Positions 34,791-43,780 of a stretch of DNA of 64,000 bases are shown in pieces; the first letter of the stretch is position 1; every line of letters starts with the position of its first letter. The translations under genes and the position numbers were made by a program. Under the pieces are notes generated by a model. The model was not told where the DNA came from and did not search any database. It saw only the letters and a list, made by a program, of their open reading frames with translations. Source of the DNA: CBDCVY01 sp965223245 (GTDB taxonomy: Bacteria; Nitrospinota; Nitrospinia; Nitrospinales; Nitrospinaceae). The stretch lies in contig CBDCVY010000013.1 in the NCBI GenBank assembly GCA_965223245.1, positions 124,001 to 188,000 on the forward strand. The letters run 5' to 3'.

Positions 34791-35723
34791 ATGAAAAAAT
34801 TAAATCATCTCATAAAACCTAAAAAACTCCATCCAGGAGATAGGGTAGGTGTGATAGCTCCGGCTGGACCGGTGAATCCCGAAGAATTAGAAAAAGGACT
34901 TATCGTATTGGAAAAGATGGGTTTTAAACCGCATGTCGGAAAATATGTTTATGAAAAAAATCATTTTGTTGCTGGGACGGATGAACAAAGAGCCGAAGAT
35001 GTTATGGCTATGTTTAAGAATCCGGATATAAAAGCCATTTTTTGCGCTCGTGGTGGTTATGGAGTAAATAGAATCCTTCCGTTGTTAAATAGCAGAGTTA
35101 TAAGAAAAAATCCAAAGCCTCTAGTGGGTTCAAGCGATATCACCCTGCTATTAATTTTTCTTTTACAAAAGTGTTCTATGATTTCTTACCATGGACCTAT
35201 GATTGCCGCTAGCTTTGGAAACTTCCCAATGCGTCATTCAAAAAAACATTTTAAGAAATTGTTGACGGAACCAGAAAATGTCGCAATTTCCTGGCCAAAA
35301 GCTAAAACTTTAAAATCAGGAGAGGTTGAAGGTCCTTTGGTTGGTGGGTGTCTTACATTACTTTGCAGATCTTTAAAGACCCCTTATGAAATAAAAACCG
35401 AGGGCTCTATTTTATTTATTGAGGATGTTAATGAACCAGATTATAAAATTGATGGAATGCTTTGGCATTTGAAGACCGCAGGAAAGTTCCAGAAAGTAAA
35501 AGGAATTATTTTTGGAGAGATGGTGAACTGTGGTTCGAATAGCAAGAACATAAAAAAATTAGAATCTTTATTTCAGGATTTTTTTAAAAATGAAAAATTC
35601 CCCATACTAACCAACTGTCCTATTGGTCATGGGTCCGAAATTTGGACTCTTCCTATGGGAAGTCGGGCTCAACTTAATTTCGAGAAAAAGAAAATTATCC
35701 TCACCGAACCCGCATTAGTCTAA
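34791..35723 (+). CDS. ldcA: LD-carboxypeptidase (S66 family)
   Basis: Protein of 310 aa. The N-terminal domain begins LHPGDRVGVIAPAGPV, and the nucleophile elbow is VGSSDITLLL (Ser about 115). The Glu/His partners are in FIEDVNEPDYKIDGML and CPIGHGSE. LdcA releases the terminal D-Ala from tetrapeptides during cytoplasmic murein recycling, or belongs to the related microcin-C immunity group. The gene is divergent from the SpsF-like gene and appears monocistronic. Confidence 0.9.
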   Translation: MKKLNHLIKPKKLHPGDRVGVIAPAGPVNPEELEKGLIVLEKMGFKPHVGKYVYEKNHFVAGTDEQRAEDVMAMFKNPDIKAIFCARGGYGVNRILPLLNSRVIRKNPKPLVGSSDITLLLIFLLQKCSMISYHGPMIAASFGNFPMRHSKKHFKKLLTEPENVAISWPKAKTLKSGEVEGPLVGGCLTLLCRSLKTPYEIKTEGSILFIEDVNEPDYKIDGMLWHLKTAGKFQKVKGIIFGEMVNCGSNSKNIKKLESLFQDFFKNEKFPILTNCPIGHGSEIWTLPMGSRAQLNFEKKKIILTEPALV

Positions 35724-35949
35724 TGATTAGGGATTGTTTGTAAATTAGAGCTTTTCCAATTTAAATCTCTACCGAAAAACAGCCAATAAAAAGAACAAGT
35801 TATTTTCCCTTAACTGTTTGCAGCAGTCATTTTGCCCAAAGAATGGCTTTCAATGAAAATACAGTGGCATGATACTTGCTTTTTTAATACTAAAAACTCA
35901 TTGATAGCGGGTGGCAAAAATAATGTGCCAATAATTTTTGGGGTACCCA

Positions 35950-36414
35950 ATGGAATATTTTGCAATTCTTTTTAGTATATTTCTTTTAATTTTGGGAAGT
36001 TATTCCTTTATGGTTTCTAAAGAGAGGGATAATGCTTATAAAAAATCTTTGAAATGGCCCTCAGCAAAAGGAAAGATTCTTTTCTCTGGATCATGCTTTT
36101 TGTACGAATTGTCAGACAAGGAAAATAAAGAATTTACTTTCCCTCAAATATTTTATCGTTATTCAGTTAACGGTGTTTCTTACCGGTCCAATATTTTTCA
36201 AATGAGAGGGGCTCCTAATCTTGCCCAATCTGAAGATATAGATCATTACAAAGTTAAATATCCCAAAAACGCTTCTGTTCAGGTGTTTTATAATCCTCAA
36301 TGCCCAGGAGAAGCTTATATTGAAACCTACCAAAATTCTCATTGGATTGACCAGTTGCTTGGAATATCAATTTTAGTAATTGGTTTTTTAATGGCATGTG
36401 GGTTTTACGGTTAG
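35950..36414 (+). CDS. DUF3592 domain membrane protein
   Basis: Protein of 154 aa from the ATG at 35950 (a TTG at 35938 would add four residues). Helices at about 1-20 and 133-152 flank a soluble beta-rich DUF3592 domain: W-P-SAKGKILFSG, YRYSVNGVSYRSN, and VQVFYNPQCPGEAYIE. The family is widespread and functionally uncharacterised. Confidence 0.82.
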   Translation: MEYFAILFSIFLLILGSYSFMVSKERDNAYKKSLKWPSAKGKILFSGSCFLYELSDKENKEFTFPQIFYRYSVNGVSYRSNIFQMRGAPNLAQSEDIDHYKVKYPKNASVQVFYNPQCPGEAYIETYQNSHWIDQLLGISILVIGFLMACGFYG

Positions 36415-36422
36415 CCCATTTT

Positions 36423-36502
36423 AATTAATGCTTAAGGTCTTATTCGTAAATCCTTTTCAAACAATAACGCTTTAAGTTTTAGTTTAAACTTGAGCATTAA
36501 TT
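36423..36502. repeat. Inverted repeat between convergent genes
   Basis: AATTAATGCTTAAG (36423-36436) and CTTGAGCATTAATT (36489-36502) form a 14-bp stem (one G-T) enclosing 52 nt, between convergent genes ending at 36414 and 36582. Possibly a bidirectional terminator, but it lacks a T-run. Confidence 0.4.
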
Positions 36503-36581
36503 GAAAATCGACTTAAAGCCTGTTGAAAATATTTGTTTTTACCATAAACCATCTGATATTTTTTTAAATCCTTACAATTAA

Positions 36582-37607
36582 TTAGAAGCCATACTGTACT
36601 GCAAAAATCCATGTATGATCTTTGTCTTTGATACCTGGTGCAGGTTGAGAATTTTGTTGAAATATATGTGTGAATTTAAAAGACCAGTTATCAGAAAACT
36701 GGGAAATTAAAGAAGCTTCGTTTCGAAGCCGATATTCTTTGGGGCGTTCAAAATTTGGATAATATAGAAAATAATTTGTAAAAAGCAATTGAGTGAAAAT
36801 TTGGTAAGCTAAGTTAACAGCTACCCTACCGGAAATAAACCGATCATCCATTCCCACTTTTCGATCTTCAGAAAAATAGGTGACACCTAATTCAATTTCA
36901 GCTAAGTTTGCCGCTTGTTTCCAAATTTGATAACCCATTCCGGCGCCCACGATAGCACGCAAATTCAGATCCTGGAAATCGTCTCTTAATAATTCAACAC
37001 TTATAACACTATAGATTACCTCAGTGAAAAAATGGTCAAACTTCATCGATCCAAATGTATTTCTGCTGGTCATTTCCCCGTTTTGTTCCCCATAATTGTA
37101 TAAAAATCTAAATGAAAAACGATCATGCTCCCATTCCCTTTTAGCTTCAGCCGAAACGTTGAAGGTAAACTGAGAAGTATTTCCTGATTGCAAAGTTCCA
37201 CCAGCAGCAATAAATCCATTCCATTTTCCGGGAGGTTCATTTATGTTTTTTACATTCTTCCAATTGAGACTGATTTTTTCCTTTATGGTTGACAAAAGAA
37301 TGCCAAATTGTCCGTCTTTTAACATTACCAGATGACCCGTAAGAATTGAGCCATCATTCATTTTAACTTTGACTGGTTTTTGGGTTTCGATAAATTTGAT
37401 TTTATCTACAGGAATTTTTACAGAATCTGCAAACCCGTTTTTAAACTCCAATATACCTCCCGCTAATCCCTTTACAGTACCAAAAAGAACATTGCCTTTT
37501 CCAAACTCGACCTGATCAGCATAAGAGGAAATGGGATTAGCAAGAAATAAAGCAAAAGCACAAAGGGAAAAAAGCCAGGAATAATAAAGTTTGCAACGTT
37601 CTCTCAC
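36582..37607 (-). CDS. DUF481 outer-membrane beta-barrel protein
   Basis: Protein of 341 aa with an N-terminal signal peptide (about 1-30). A small beta domain (about 31-125, LFGTVKGLAGGILEFK and MNDGSILTGHLVML) precedes a DUF481 barrel (about 130-341) with alternating aromatic strands ending in aromatic FAVQYGF, as outer-membrane barrels do. It starts at GTG 37607, ten nt after a perfect AGGAGG. Related proteins are salt-induced outer-membrane proteins (YdiY). Monocistronic. Confidence 0.87.
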   Translation of the reverse strand: MRERCKLYYSWLFSLCAFALFLANPISSYADQVEFGKGNVLFGTVKGLAGGILEFKNGFADSVKIPVDKIKFIETQKPVKVKMNDGSILTGHLVMLKDGQFGILLSTIKEKISLNWKNVKNINEPPGKWNGFIAAGGTLQSGNTSQFTFNVSAEAKREWEHDRFSFRFLYNYGEQNGEMTSRNTFGSMKFDHFFTEVIYSVISVELLRDDFQDLNLRAIVGAGMGYQIWKQAANLAEIELGVTYFSEDRKVGMDDRFISGRVAVNLAYQIFTQLLFTNYFLYYPNFERPKEYRLRNEASLISQFSDNWSFKFTHIFQQNSQPAPGIKDKDHTWIFAVQYGF

Positions 37608-37766
37608 TGTAAAAATACCTCCTAAATTGAGTTTAAATGTATTTTGGAATTGTCTAGATCCACTTGAGGGGATATTGGTAAGACGAAGTTATTTTATAGT
37701 AGATTTATGATCAAATGAAATAGTTTTTTTTAAAAATTTTTTATAAAAAAATAAACTGACAAAAGT

Positions 37767-38600
37767 TTACACAGTTCTTATTGTAATTCCTTTTTTGGAT
37801 AGATAAGCCTTGGTTTCAGGAATTGTAAATTCTTTGAAATGGAATATTGATGCAGCTAAAACTGCATCTGCTTTGCCTTTAACTAATGCTTGATAAAGAT
37901 GATCTAAATTTCCAGCCCCTCCAGAAGCGATAACCGGGATCATTGTAGTTTCTGATACAGATTTATTTAATTGCACATCGAATCCCTCTTTTGTTCCATC
38001 TTGGTCCATACTGGTGAGTAAAATTTCTCCCGCACCAAATTGTTCCATTAGTTGAGCCCATGGAATTACTTGAATGCCTGTAGGATTTCTCCCACCATGA
38101 GTAAACACTTCCCATGATGAATAACTGGGCCTTTTAAATAATTTTGGAAACTTCCTTTTCCATTCTAAAGTAGGCTCAAATAGAGGTGAGTCTGCTTGAA
38201 CTCTTTTGGCATCAATTGCAACAACAATACACTGGCTTCCGAATCGCTGGGCAGCCTCTTGAACAAATTGGGGATTGAATACTGCGGCTGTGTTGATTGC
38301 GACCTTATCGGCTCCCGCTTTTAATAAATTTCTTATATCTTCCAGAGTACGTACTCCCCCGCCAACGGTCAGAGGCATGAACACTTGCTCGGCAGTACGA
38401 GATACAACATCTAATATGATGTCTCTTTTTTCATGAGAAGCGGTTATGTCTAAGAAAGTAAGCTCATCGGCTCCTTCTTTTTCATAAGCAGCGGCAATTT
38501 CAACAGGGTCTCCAGCATCACGAAGATTGACAAATTTCACCCCTTTAACAACACGTCCATCTTTGACATCTAAACAAGGAATAATTCGTTTAGCCAGCAT
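37767..38600 (-). CDS. hisF: Imidazole glycerol phosphate synthase subunit HisF
   Basis: Protein of 277 aa. It is a TIM barrel with both catalytic aspartates (D11 in IIPCLDVKDGRVVKG; D130 in VVAIDAKRV), and GGGVRT and ASGGAGN phosphate sites. It cyclises PRFAR with ammonia supplied by HisH to give imidazole glycerol phosphate. It is about 20-25 residues longer than usual because of an insert at about 135-161 between D130 and WEVFTHGGRNPTG, a loop next to the active site. It overlaps hisA by 11 nt. Confidence 0.95.
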   Translation of the reverse strand: MLAKRIIPCLDVKDGRVVKGVKFVNLRDAGDPVEIAAAYEKEGADELTFLDITASHEKRDIILDVVSRTAEQVFMPLTVGGGVRTLEDIRNLLKAGADKVAINTAAVFNPQFVQEAAQRFGSQCIVVAIDAKRVQADSPLFEPTLEWKRKFPKLFKRPSYSSWEVFTHGGRNPTGIQVIPWAQLMEQFGAGEILLTSMDQDGTKEGFDVQLNKSVSETTMIPVIASGGAGNLDHLYQALVKGKADAVLAASIFHFKEFTIPETKAYLSKKGITIRTV

Positions 38601-39324
38601 AGGATTGAATCCGTTTTATAGCTTGCCGATAATCAATGCGCTTATCGTATAAGGCTTTACCTACAATTACTCCTTGGATTCCAAGGGATTGAATTTTTTG
38701 AAGGGCTTCAAGGTCTTCTATGCGGCTTACCCCTCCAGAAGCAATTACGGGTAAGGAAGTAGATTGGACAAAGGATTGAATACTTTCTAGATTAGGGCCC
38801 TGCATCATTCCATCACGACCAATGTCCGTAAAAATAAAGCCGGCAACGCCAATTGATTCCATAGACTTTGCCAATTCAGAGGCCTTTTGTTCAGATATTT
38901 CAACCCATCCTTTGATAGCAACTTTACCCTCGCGGGCATCAATGCCTACCATTATCTTATTGGGAAACTTTTCACAGGCTTCTTTTACAAAGCTGGGATC
39001 TTTATGAGCAATAGTTCCAAGGATTACCCTATAGGCGCCAGCATTAATGTACCCCTCAATAGTATCCATATTTCGGATACCACCACCCACTTGAATATCT
39101 ACAGTGCTGTTATAGATAATATTTTTTATTAACTCAGCGTTCACTGGTTTTCCGTCAAATGCTCCATCTAAATCGACCACATGAATGAGTTGAGCTCCCT
39201 GTTCGTCCCAGTAACCCGCCATTGAGAGGGGGTCATCTGAATATACTGTTTCTTGATCCGCTTTACCTTGTGTCAATCGAACACAACGGCCACTTTTTAT
39301 ATCCACCGCAGGAATAATTCGCAA
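38590..39324 (-). CDS. hisA: ProFAR isomerase HisA
   Basis: Protein of 244 aa. The TIM barrel starts LRIIPAVDIKSGRCVRLTQG (catalytic Asp in AVD) and has the second catalytic Asp in FTDIGRDGMM and phosphate-site ASGGVS. It isomerises ProFAR to PRFAR in histidine synthesis. The start is TTG at 39324, fixed by GGAGG 9 nt upstream and the family N-terminus; the longer ORF to 39390 adds unrelated residues. It is followed with overlap by hisF; hisH is not adjacent. Confidence 0.95.
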   Translation of the reverse strand: MRIIPAVDIKSGRCVRLTQGKADQETVYSDDPLSMAGYWDEQGAQLIHVVDLDGAFDGKPVNAELIKNIIYNSTVDIQVGGGIRNMDTIEGYINAGAYRVILGTIAHKDPSFVKEACEKFPNKIMVGIDAREGKVAIKGWVEISEQKASELAKSMESIGVAGFIFTDIGRDGMMQGPNLESIQSFVQSTSLPVIASGGVSRIEDLEALQKIQSLGIQGVIVGKALYDKRIDYRQAIKRIQSYAG

Positions 39325-39457
39325 TGTATCAAGCCTCCAAATTTGAAATTGTGTCTGGAGATTATAAGTGCAGTGGGGAGGGAGTGTCAATGAAGGTGAA
39401 GGGAAACTTTGATCTTATTTTTAGAAAAGCGGTTGTGACTTGGTAAAAGTGATATTT

Positions 39458-39634
39458 CTAAAGTTTTGAAAATTTTGATCGTCCCATTTTTTCGAACATT
39501 TTGGGATTTTTATCTGCTAGCTTTTTAGCTTGTTTCAGGTTTTTCCGTACTACAGAGAGATACTCTTTGATTGTTTGACGTTCTTGGGGGTTGAATTCTG
39601 AATGCGTTTGATTGTCGGGAGAAACAGTCTTCAT
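39458..39634 (-). CDS. 58-aa basic small protein
   Basis: A small gene read from the minus strand: ATG (39634-39632) preceded by GGAG 8 nt upstream, ending at TAG (39458). The product is lysine-rich and helical: FNPQERQTIKEYLSVVRKNL then KQAKKLADKNPKMFEKMG. I recognise no family. It fills the 424-bp gap between hisA and the rfbC homologue and reads on the hisA strand, upstream of it, so it could be the first gene of that transcript. Confidence 0.55.
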   Translation of the reverse strand: MKTVSPDNQTHSEFNPQERQTIKEYLSVVRKNLKQAKKLADKNPKMFEKMGRSKFSKL

Positions 39635-39814
39635 TAGGGAGGCTCCTATAGCTTTGAGATGGTTTTATTTTGGGATAAAAAAGTAACTCTACTTTTCAAG
39701 TTGTATCGACCAAGTTATGGGAAAGCTTAATAAGTTTTTAAGGATTGGAGACTTTAAAAAGTTTAAGGTACAATCAGTTGGTCTATAAGAAATTACTATA
39801 ATATTTTTAGAGTT

Positions 39815-40360
39815 ATGAAAACATATTCTACAAAATTAAAAGGCCTACTCCTGATTGAACCCGATATTTTTAAAGATGAGCGAGGTTTTTTTATGGAGAC
39901 TTATGCCCAAAAAAAATACCAATCTTTAGGAGTTGATGTTTCATTTATTCAAGACAATCATGCCAAATCCTCAAAAGGAGTTTTGCGGGGTATGCACTAT
40001 CAAATTCAATTTGGTCAAGCAAAGTTGGTTTGCGTATCACAAGGCGAAGTATTTGACGTTGTGGTAGACATTCGTAAAGAATCTGAAACCTTTGGCCAGT
40101 GGGAAGGGTTTACATTATCCTCAGAAAATAAAAGACAGCTATTCATTCCCAAGGGTTTTGCGCATGGGTATTGTGTGGTATCAGAAACTGCGGAATTTCA
40201 ATATAAATGCTCGGACTATTATCATCCGGAGGATGAGGGAGGATTGATATGGAACGATCCAACAGTAAATATTAATTGGCCAGTGAAAAATCCGATTATC
40301 TCAAAAAAAGATTCGAATCTTCCTGAATTAAAAAATATTTCTTACCCGGTTCTCGTTTAA
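39815..40360 (+). CDS. rfbC: dTDP-4-dehydrorhamnose 3,5-epimerase
   Basis: Protein of 181 aa, full-length RmlC cupin: IEPDIFKDERGFFMETY, F-IQDNHAKSSKGVLRGMHYQ (catalytic His in the HYQ region), FDVVVDIRKESETFGQW and IPKGFAHGYCVVSETAEFQYKCSDYY. It converts dTDP-4-keto-6-deoxyglucose towards dTDP-L-rhamnose, used for O-antigen or other surface glycans. None of rfbA, rfbB and rfbD is adjacent. Confidence 0.94.
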   Translation: MKTYSTKLKGLLLIEPDIFKDERGFFMETYAQKKYQSLGVDVSFIQDNHAKSSKGVLRGMHYQIQFGQAKLVCVSQGEVFDVVVDIRKESETFGQWEGFTLSSENKRQLFIPKGFAHGYCVVSETAEFQYKCSDYYHPEDEGGLIWNDPTVNINWPVKNPIISKKDSNLPELKNISYPVLV

Positions 40361-40362
40361 CT

Positions 40363-41025
40363 TTATTGTAAATTTTCTTTTAATGCCTGAATAAAGTCGT
40401 TATAAATTTCTCTAATAAACTGCTCAATATCAAAGCATTTTGAAGGGTTTTTAGCTTGAAACCTAATGAGAGCATCGTCAATTTGATTGATAATTTGATC
40501 TTGAAAGGCAGGAGTGCTTTGCATTTCTTTCCAATAAAGAGAAATTAATTCTTTCATTATTTTTTGAGCTGATGGGTTTTCTAGAAATGTATCGTAAGAA
40601 AACCCTTTTTGATTGGCATTTTTTAATAAGGTGTAAATTTTTTGGTTGTATTCTTCCCACAAATCGTTTCCAAGAAGGATGACGACGGATTTGGCTAAGG
40701 CGGGATAAATAGTCTGCCTAATTTGACTTTTTTTGAAGTAGGGCTCTAATTTGTGTACGAATAAGCGCCCTACGTGGTCTTTTCGTTGACTCTTTTCCGT
40801 ATTAATAAAATATTGATTCACTAATTTTGGGCATTGGTCATCAAAAGCGGATTCAATGCATAAATCGCAAACTTGAATTGCCTCTTTTTCAGCAATTTCC
40901 AGCAGCTCGGACTCCTCCATACCTGGGTTTTCCCTAACTAATTGTATAGATTTTCGAATGATAACTCTCCGGAATTGTTCCGTGCGCTTAGATTCGTCTG
41001 GAAATAATGGATTATAATTATTCAC
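40363..41025 (-). CDS. Hypothetical helical protein
   Basis: Protein of 220 aa, predicted almost entirely helical and charged, no signal peptide. A C-x2-C pair (VCDLCIES, about 52-55) lies near the N-terminus with another Cys ten residues on, which might bind a metal. It shares no motif that I know. It ends 2 nt from the convergent rfbC stop. Confidence 0.7.
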   Translation of the reverse strand: MNNYNPLFPDESKRTEQFRRVIIRKSIQLVRENPGMEESELLEIAEKEAIQVCDLCIESAFDDQCPKLVNQYFINTEKSQRKDHVGRLFVHKLEPYFKKSQIRQTIYPALAKSVVILLGNDLWEEYNQKIYTLLKNANQKGFSYDTFLENPSAQKIMKELISLYWKEMQSTPAFQDQIINQIDDALIRFQAKNPSKCFDIEQFIREIYNDFIQALKENLQ

Positions 41026-41187
41026 TATTGAACCATTGAAAAAGGGAATTTTAGTGTCTTAAATGAAAAATATCTTTGGAAAAAGTAACTAAAAACTGCT
41101 TATGTTTAATGGTCTAGTTACCGATTATTTATACATAAGCATTAAAAGCAATTAACTTTAGAGTAATGGCAAATTGGGAAAAATACA

Positions 41188-42018
41188 ATGGAAGTTCCAA
41201 CGACTACAAATGATGTAAACTTAGTAAGCAAAAAGTCTTTAGAAACCCAAATAGATTCCTTATTATCTGGTGATATCAGTTTGAAAACCCAGGAAGGGGA
41301 TGTTGTTAAAATTTCTGTAGGTTCCGGGAAGTCATTTGCTGAATCGGAAACCACCACCCAATTTTCAAATGGTAGTGTCCATCAGGAGTTATCGGTTGTA
41401 GCGGTTGCTGCTTCAAAATATTCTTTATTTGTGCAAGGTGATTTAAATGAAGAAGAGATTCGAGCTATCACGCAATTGGCAGAAAAAATAAATCCCATTG
41501 CTTCTAAATTTTTTAACTCTGAACCGATCAATTTGGAAGAATTGACATCCTCATTTTCGAATAACTCTGAGGTGATTCAAGCCTTAGAATTAAATTTGGA
41601 AAAAAGTGTGACTGCTGTATTTTCGAGTGAAACATTTTCTAGGATTCCAACTCAAGTTCCTGCAAATAGCACCTCAGAAATTCCAGGTGAAAATAATCCC
41701 CTGGCTAATCTTGCTGAGATACGAAACCCGGTAGAATTGATCAATGTCACAACAGAAACTGTTTTTGCAGAACAAGCTTTAACGGTTCTACAGGAAAAAG
41801 AAATTATCCAAACACTGAGGGAGTTCTTTAATTTCTTACGTGAGCGATTAACTGCATTTGCAAAAGTAGGGCAACTTCCTTTTGAAACGCAGGCTAACCA
41901 AAACCAATCTCCTGTTTTTACTGGCAATGAAAATGACCTTTCTCAGTCGGGGGATAATCCACCCAATCCAACCCCGGAATCTCAACCCAATGCACCTGAA
42001 ATTGCTATTGAAGTTTGA
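41188..42018 (+). CDS. Hypothetical protein with DUF5610-like segment
   Basis: Protein of 276 aa, no signal peptide, Gln/Asn/Ser-rich at both ends. The central part (VQGDLNEEEIRAITQLAEKINPIASKFFN, about 90-118, then LNLEKSV) resembles the DUF5610-type proteins seen near flagellar and envelope genes. The similarity is from memory and weak. The C-terminal 40 residues are proline- and asparagine-rich and probably disordered. The gene stands alone. Confidence 0.65.
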   Translation: MEVPTTTNDVNLVSKKSLETQIDSLLSGDISLKTQEGDVVKISVGSGKSFAESETTTQFSNGSVHQELSVVAVAASKYSLFVQGDLNEEEIRAITQLAEKINPIASKFFNSEPINLEELTSSFSNNSEVIQALELNLEKSVTAVFSSETFSRIPTQVPANSTSEIPGENNPLANLAEIRNPVELINVTTETVFAEQALTVLQEKEIIQTLREFFNFLRERLTAFAKVGQLPFETQANQNQSPVFTGNENDLSQSGDNPPNPTPESQPNAPEIAIEV

Positions 42019-42084
42019 TTGATAATTATTTAGAGTGGATTTGGGGATGCCGTTTCTTGAAACAACATTTAAGGGAATACCGCT

Positions 42085-42837
42085 TTAAGGCATTAAGGCG
42101 CCATTATTGATATCTAAGGTTTGTCCTGTAATTGAGACTTGATCTCCGGAAATAAGAAAAGCGACCATTTGAGCAATTTCTTCAGGTTCCGACATTTTTC
42201 CTAGCGGAACATCATTCATAGCCTGTTTAAAGGCTTCATCTTTTGAAATTTTAAGAAAGTCCGCAAAGCTTTGCAAACCTTCATGCGCCATTTCAGTGTT
42301 AACCCATCCCGGGCATAAGGCGTTGACAAGGATTTTGTCTTGAGTTAATTGATTGGATAGAGACCTCATCAAACCTAATATTCCTGCTTTAGAAGCACAA
42401 TATGCAGAATACCCTGGAACTCCCAGCCTGGCCAATATGGAGGATATAAATACAATATGTCGAAATCCATTGGTATTTTTTTTTAAGAAGGGAATAGTTT
42501 CATGAGCCGTAAAATAGCTTCCTGAAAGATTTGTGTCGATAATTTCCTGCCATCGGTCTGCCTCGCCATATTGGTTTTCTCCGCCCACTCCCGCATTGAT
42601 GATTACAGCATATAAATTCTTTGGACTGCTTGATTGTAAGGCTTTGTTTATTTCTTCAGGTTTGCGAATATCACAAGAAAAAGTTTGGTGTTGGTTTTGA
42701 AAATTTTGAATCGCCTGATCCAGTTTGGTCTTATCTCTTCCCAAAAGAATTAGATGATATCCTCTTTGATCTAATAAGCTTGCTATGGCTAATCCAATTC
42801 CCGAGCCTGCTCCAGTAATAAGAACTCTGTTTTTCAT
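42085..42837 (-). CDS. Short-chain dehydrogenase/reductase
   Basis: Protein of 250 aa, classical SDR. The cofactor loop is TGAGSGIGLA (9-18), NAGV lies at about 82-85, and the catalytic Ser-Tyr-Lys is in FISSILARLGVPGYSAYCASKAG. NPxPGW-like ALCPGWVNTEM and a C-terminal ITGQTLDINNG follow. The profile is FabG-like; the substrate is not determinable. It lies 16 nt downstream of the SirB1-like gene in the same direction. Confidence 0.92.
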   Translation of the reverse strand: MKNRVLITGAGSGIGLAIASLLDQRGYHLILLGRDKTKLDQAIQNFQNQHQTFSCDIRKPEEINKALQSSSPKNLYAVIINAGVGGENQYGEADRWQEIIDTNLSGSYFTAHETIPFLKKNTNGFRHIVFISSILARLGVPGYSAYCASKAGILGLMRSLSNQLTQDKILVNALCPGWVNTEMAHEGLQSFADFLKISKDEAFKQAMNDVPLGKMSEPEEIAQMVAFLISGDQVSITGQTLDINNGALMP

Positions 42838-42853
42838 TGATATTCGATAATTG

Positions 42854-43708
42854 TTAACGGTTTAGAATGACTTCAATAAAATTTTCTAAGTCTTTGACTT
42901 TTTCGTCTTCCTTATTTTTTTGGTAGACTTTATTTAAATTGTACATCATGCGGACAATGATATCTCTATAGGTCAAGGGGAACAAGTAATGCTCCTGAAA
43001 TTCGATCCCAAAACTCCGCACTAAATCCGCGCAGTCTTTCGTAGAAAGAACTTTGCCGTCATTAAAGGGATCAAAAAAGATTGGATCCTTTAGAGAATTA
43101 TATTTCAAAATAAAATGTCCCGGCAAACCAATACCAACTATGGGAAGGTTTAGCCGTTGACCAATTAAAATATAAATAACCGAGAGAGAAATGGGAATTC
43201 CGGTTTTATTTTTTATCACTGTGTCAAAGTAGCTATTGTCCGGGTCATAATAATTTGACTTATTACCTTTGAATCCTTTTGTTTCGCATAAGAATTTTGT
43301 TAATTCAGACACAATAATTTCATTAGGGTCCTTTGAAGAAATCTTGTTGGAAAATTCTTTTGAAAAACTATCTAAAGTGTCTTTGATTGCTTTAGGATCA
43401 GCATTCGGATGGCCGTATTGCATTAATAAGAGGACAGCACTTTCGAGATCAATTTCTTGTCCGGATTTGGTTTTCGATAGTTCTCGAAATTTTTCTGCAA
43501 TTTGCTGAGGTGCAATTTTTTTTAAAATATTTAAAATATGAAACCGTAGATTTAAATTTTCTTCTCTCTGAGCCATTTCTAAAAATGGAATGGCATCTGT
43601 TCCTAAATCAATTAACCGTTGGCTCACCTTTTCTCTGATTTCCGGGTCGCGGTCTTCCAAAAGCCTAATTAAAGAGAAAATTTCTGAGTTTTCCGAAGAA
43701 GTTTCCAT
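42854..43708 (-). CDS. SirB1/transglutaminase-like protein with N-terminal HEAT-like repeats
   Basis: Protein of 284 aa. Residues about 8-75 form HEAT-like repeats (LEDRDPEIREKVSQRLIDLG). Residues about 95-280 match the SirB1/transglutaminase-like fold: a Y-DPDNSYFDTVIKNKTGIP segment, ISLSVIYILIGQRLNLP, IVGIGLPGHFILKY and FFDPFNDG. The role is unknown in most bacteria; in enterics SirB1 is a neighbour of prfA/prmC. It is co-directional with the SDR gene. Confidence 0.85.
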   Translation of the reverse strand: METSSENSEIFSLIRLLEDRDPEIREKVSQRLIDLGTDAIPFLEMAQREENLNLRFHILNILKKIAPQQIAEKFRELSKTKSGQEIDLESAVLLLMQYGHPNADPKAIKDTLDSFSKEFSNKISSKDPNEIIVSELTKFLCETKGFKGNKSNYYDPDNSYFDTVIKNKTGIPISLSVIYILIGQRLNLPIVGIGLPGHFILKYNSLKDPIFFDPFNDGKVLSTKDCADLVRSFGIEFQEHYLFPLTYRDIIVRMMYNLNKVYQKNKEDEKVKDLENFIEVILNR

Positions 43709-43737
43709 GAATTAATTTTATAGAATGATTTAAAGAG

Positions 43738-43770
43738 AAGCTTGAGTTTGAGAATATCAAACCCAAGCTT
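43738..43770. terminator. Inverted repeat after the peroxiredoxin gene
   Basis: AAGCTTGAGTTTGA (43738-43751) pairs with TCAAACCCAAGCTT (43757-43770) with one mismatch, loop 5 nt. It lies 11 nt past the peroxiredoxin stop; the T-run on the minus side is weak (CTCTTT). Confidence 0.6.
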
Positions 43771-43780
43771 TTTAAGTATT

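Noticed and set aside
39325..39390. ATG-type start of hisA at 39390
   Set aside because: Residues before the TTG at 39324 do not match HisA, and GGAGG is correctly spaced only for the TTG.
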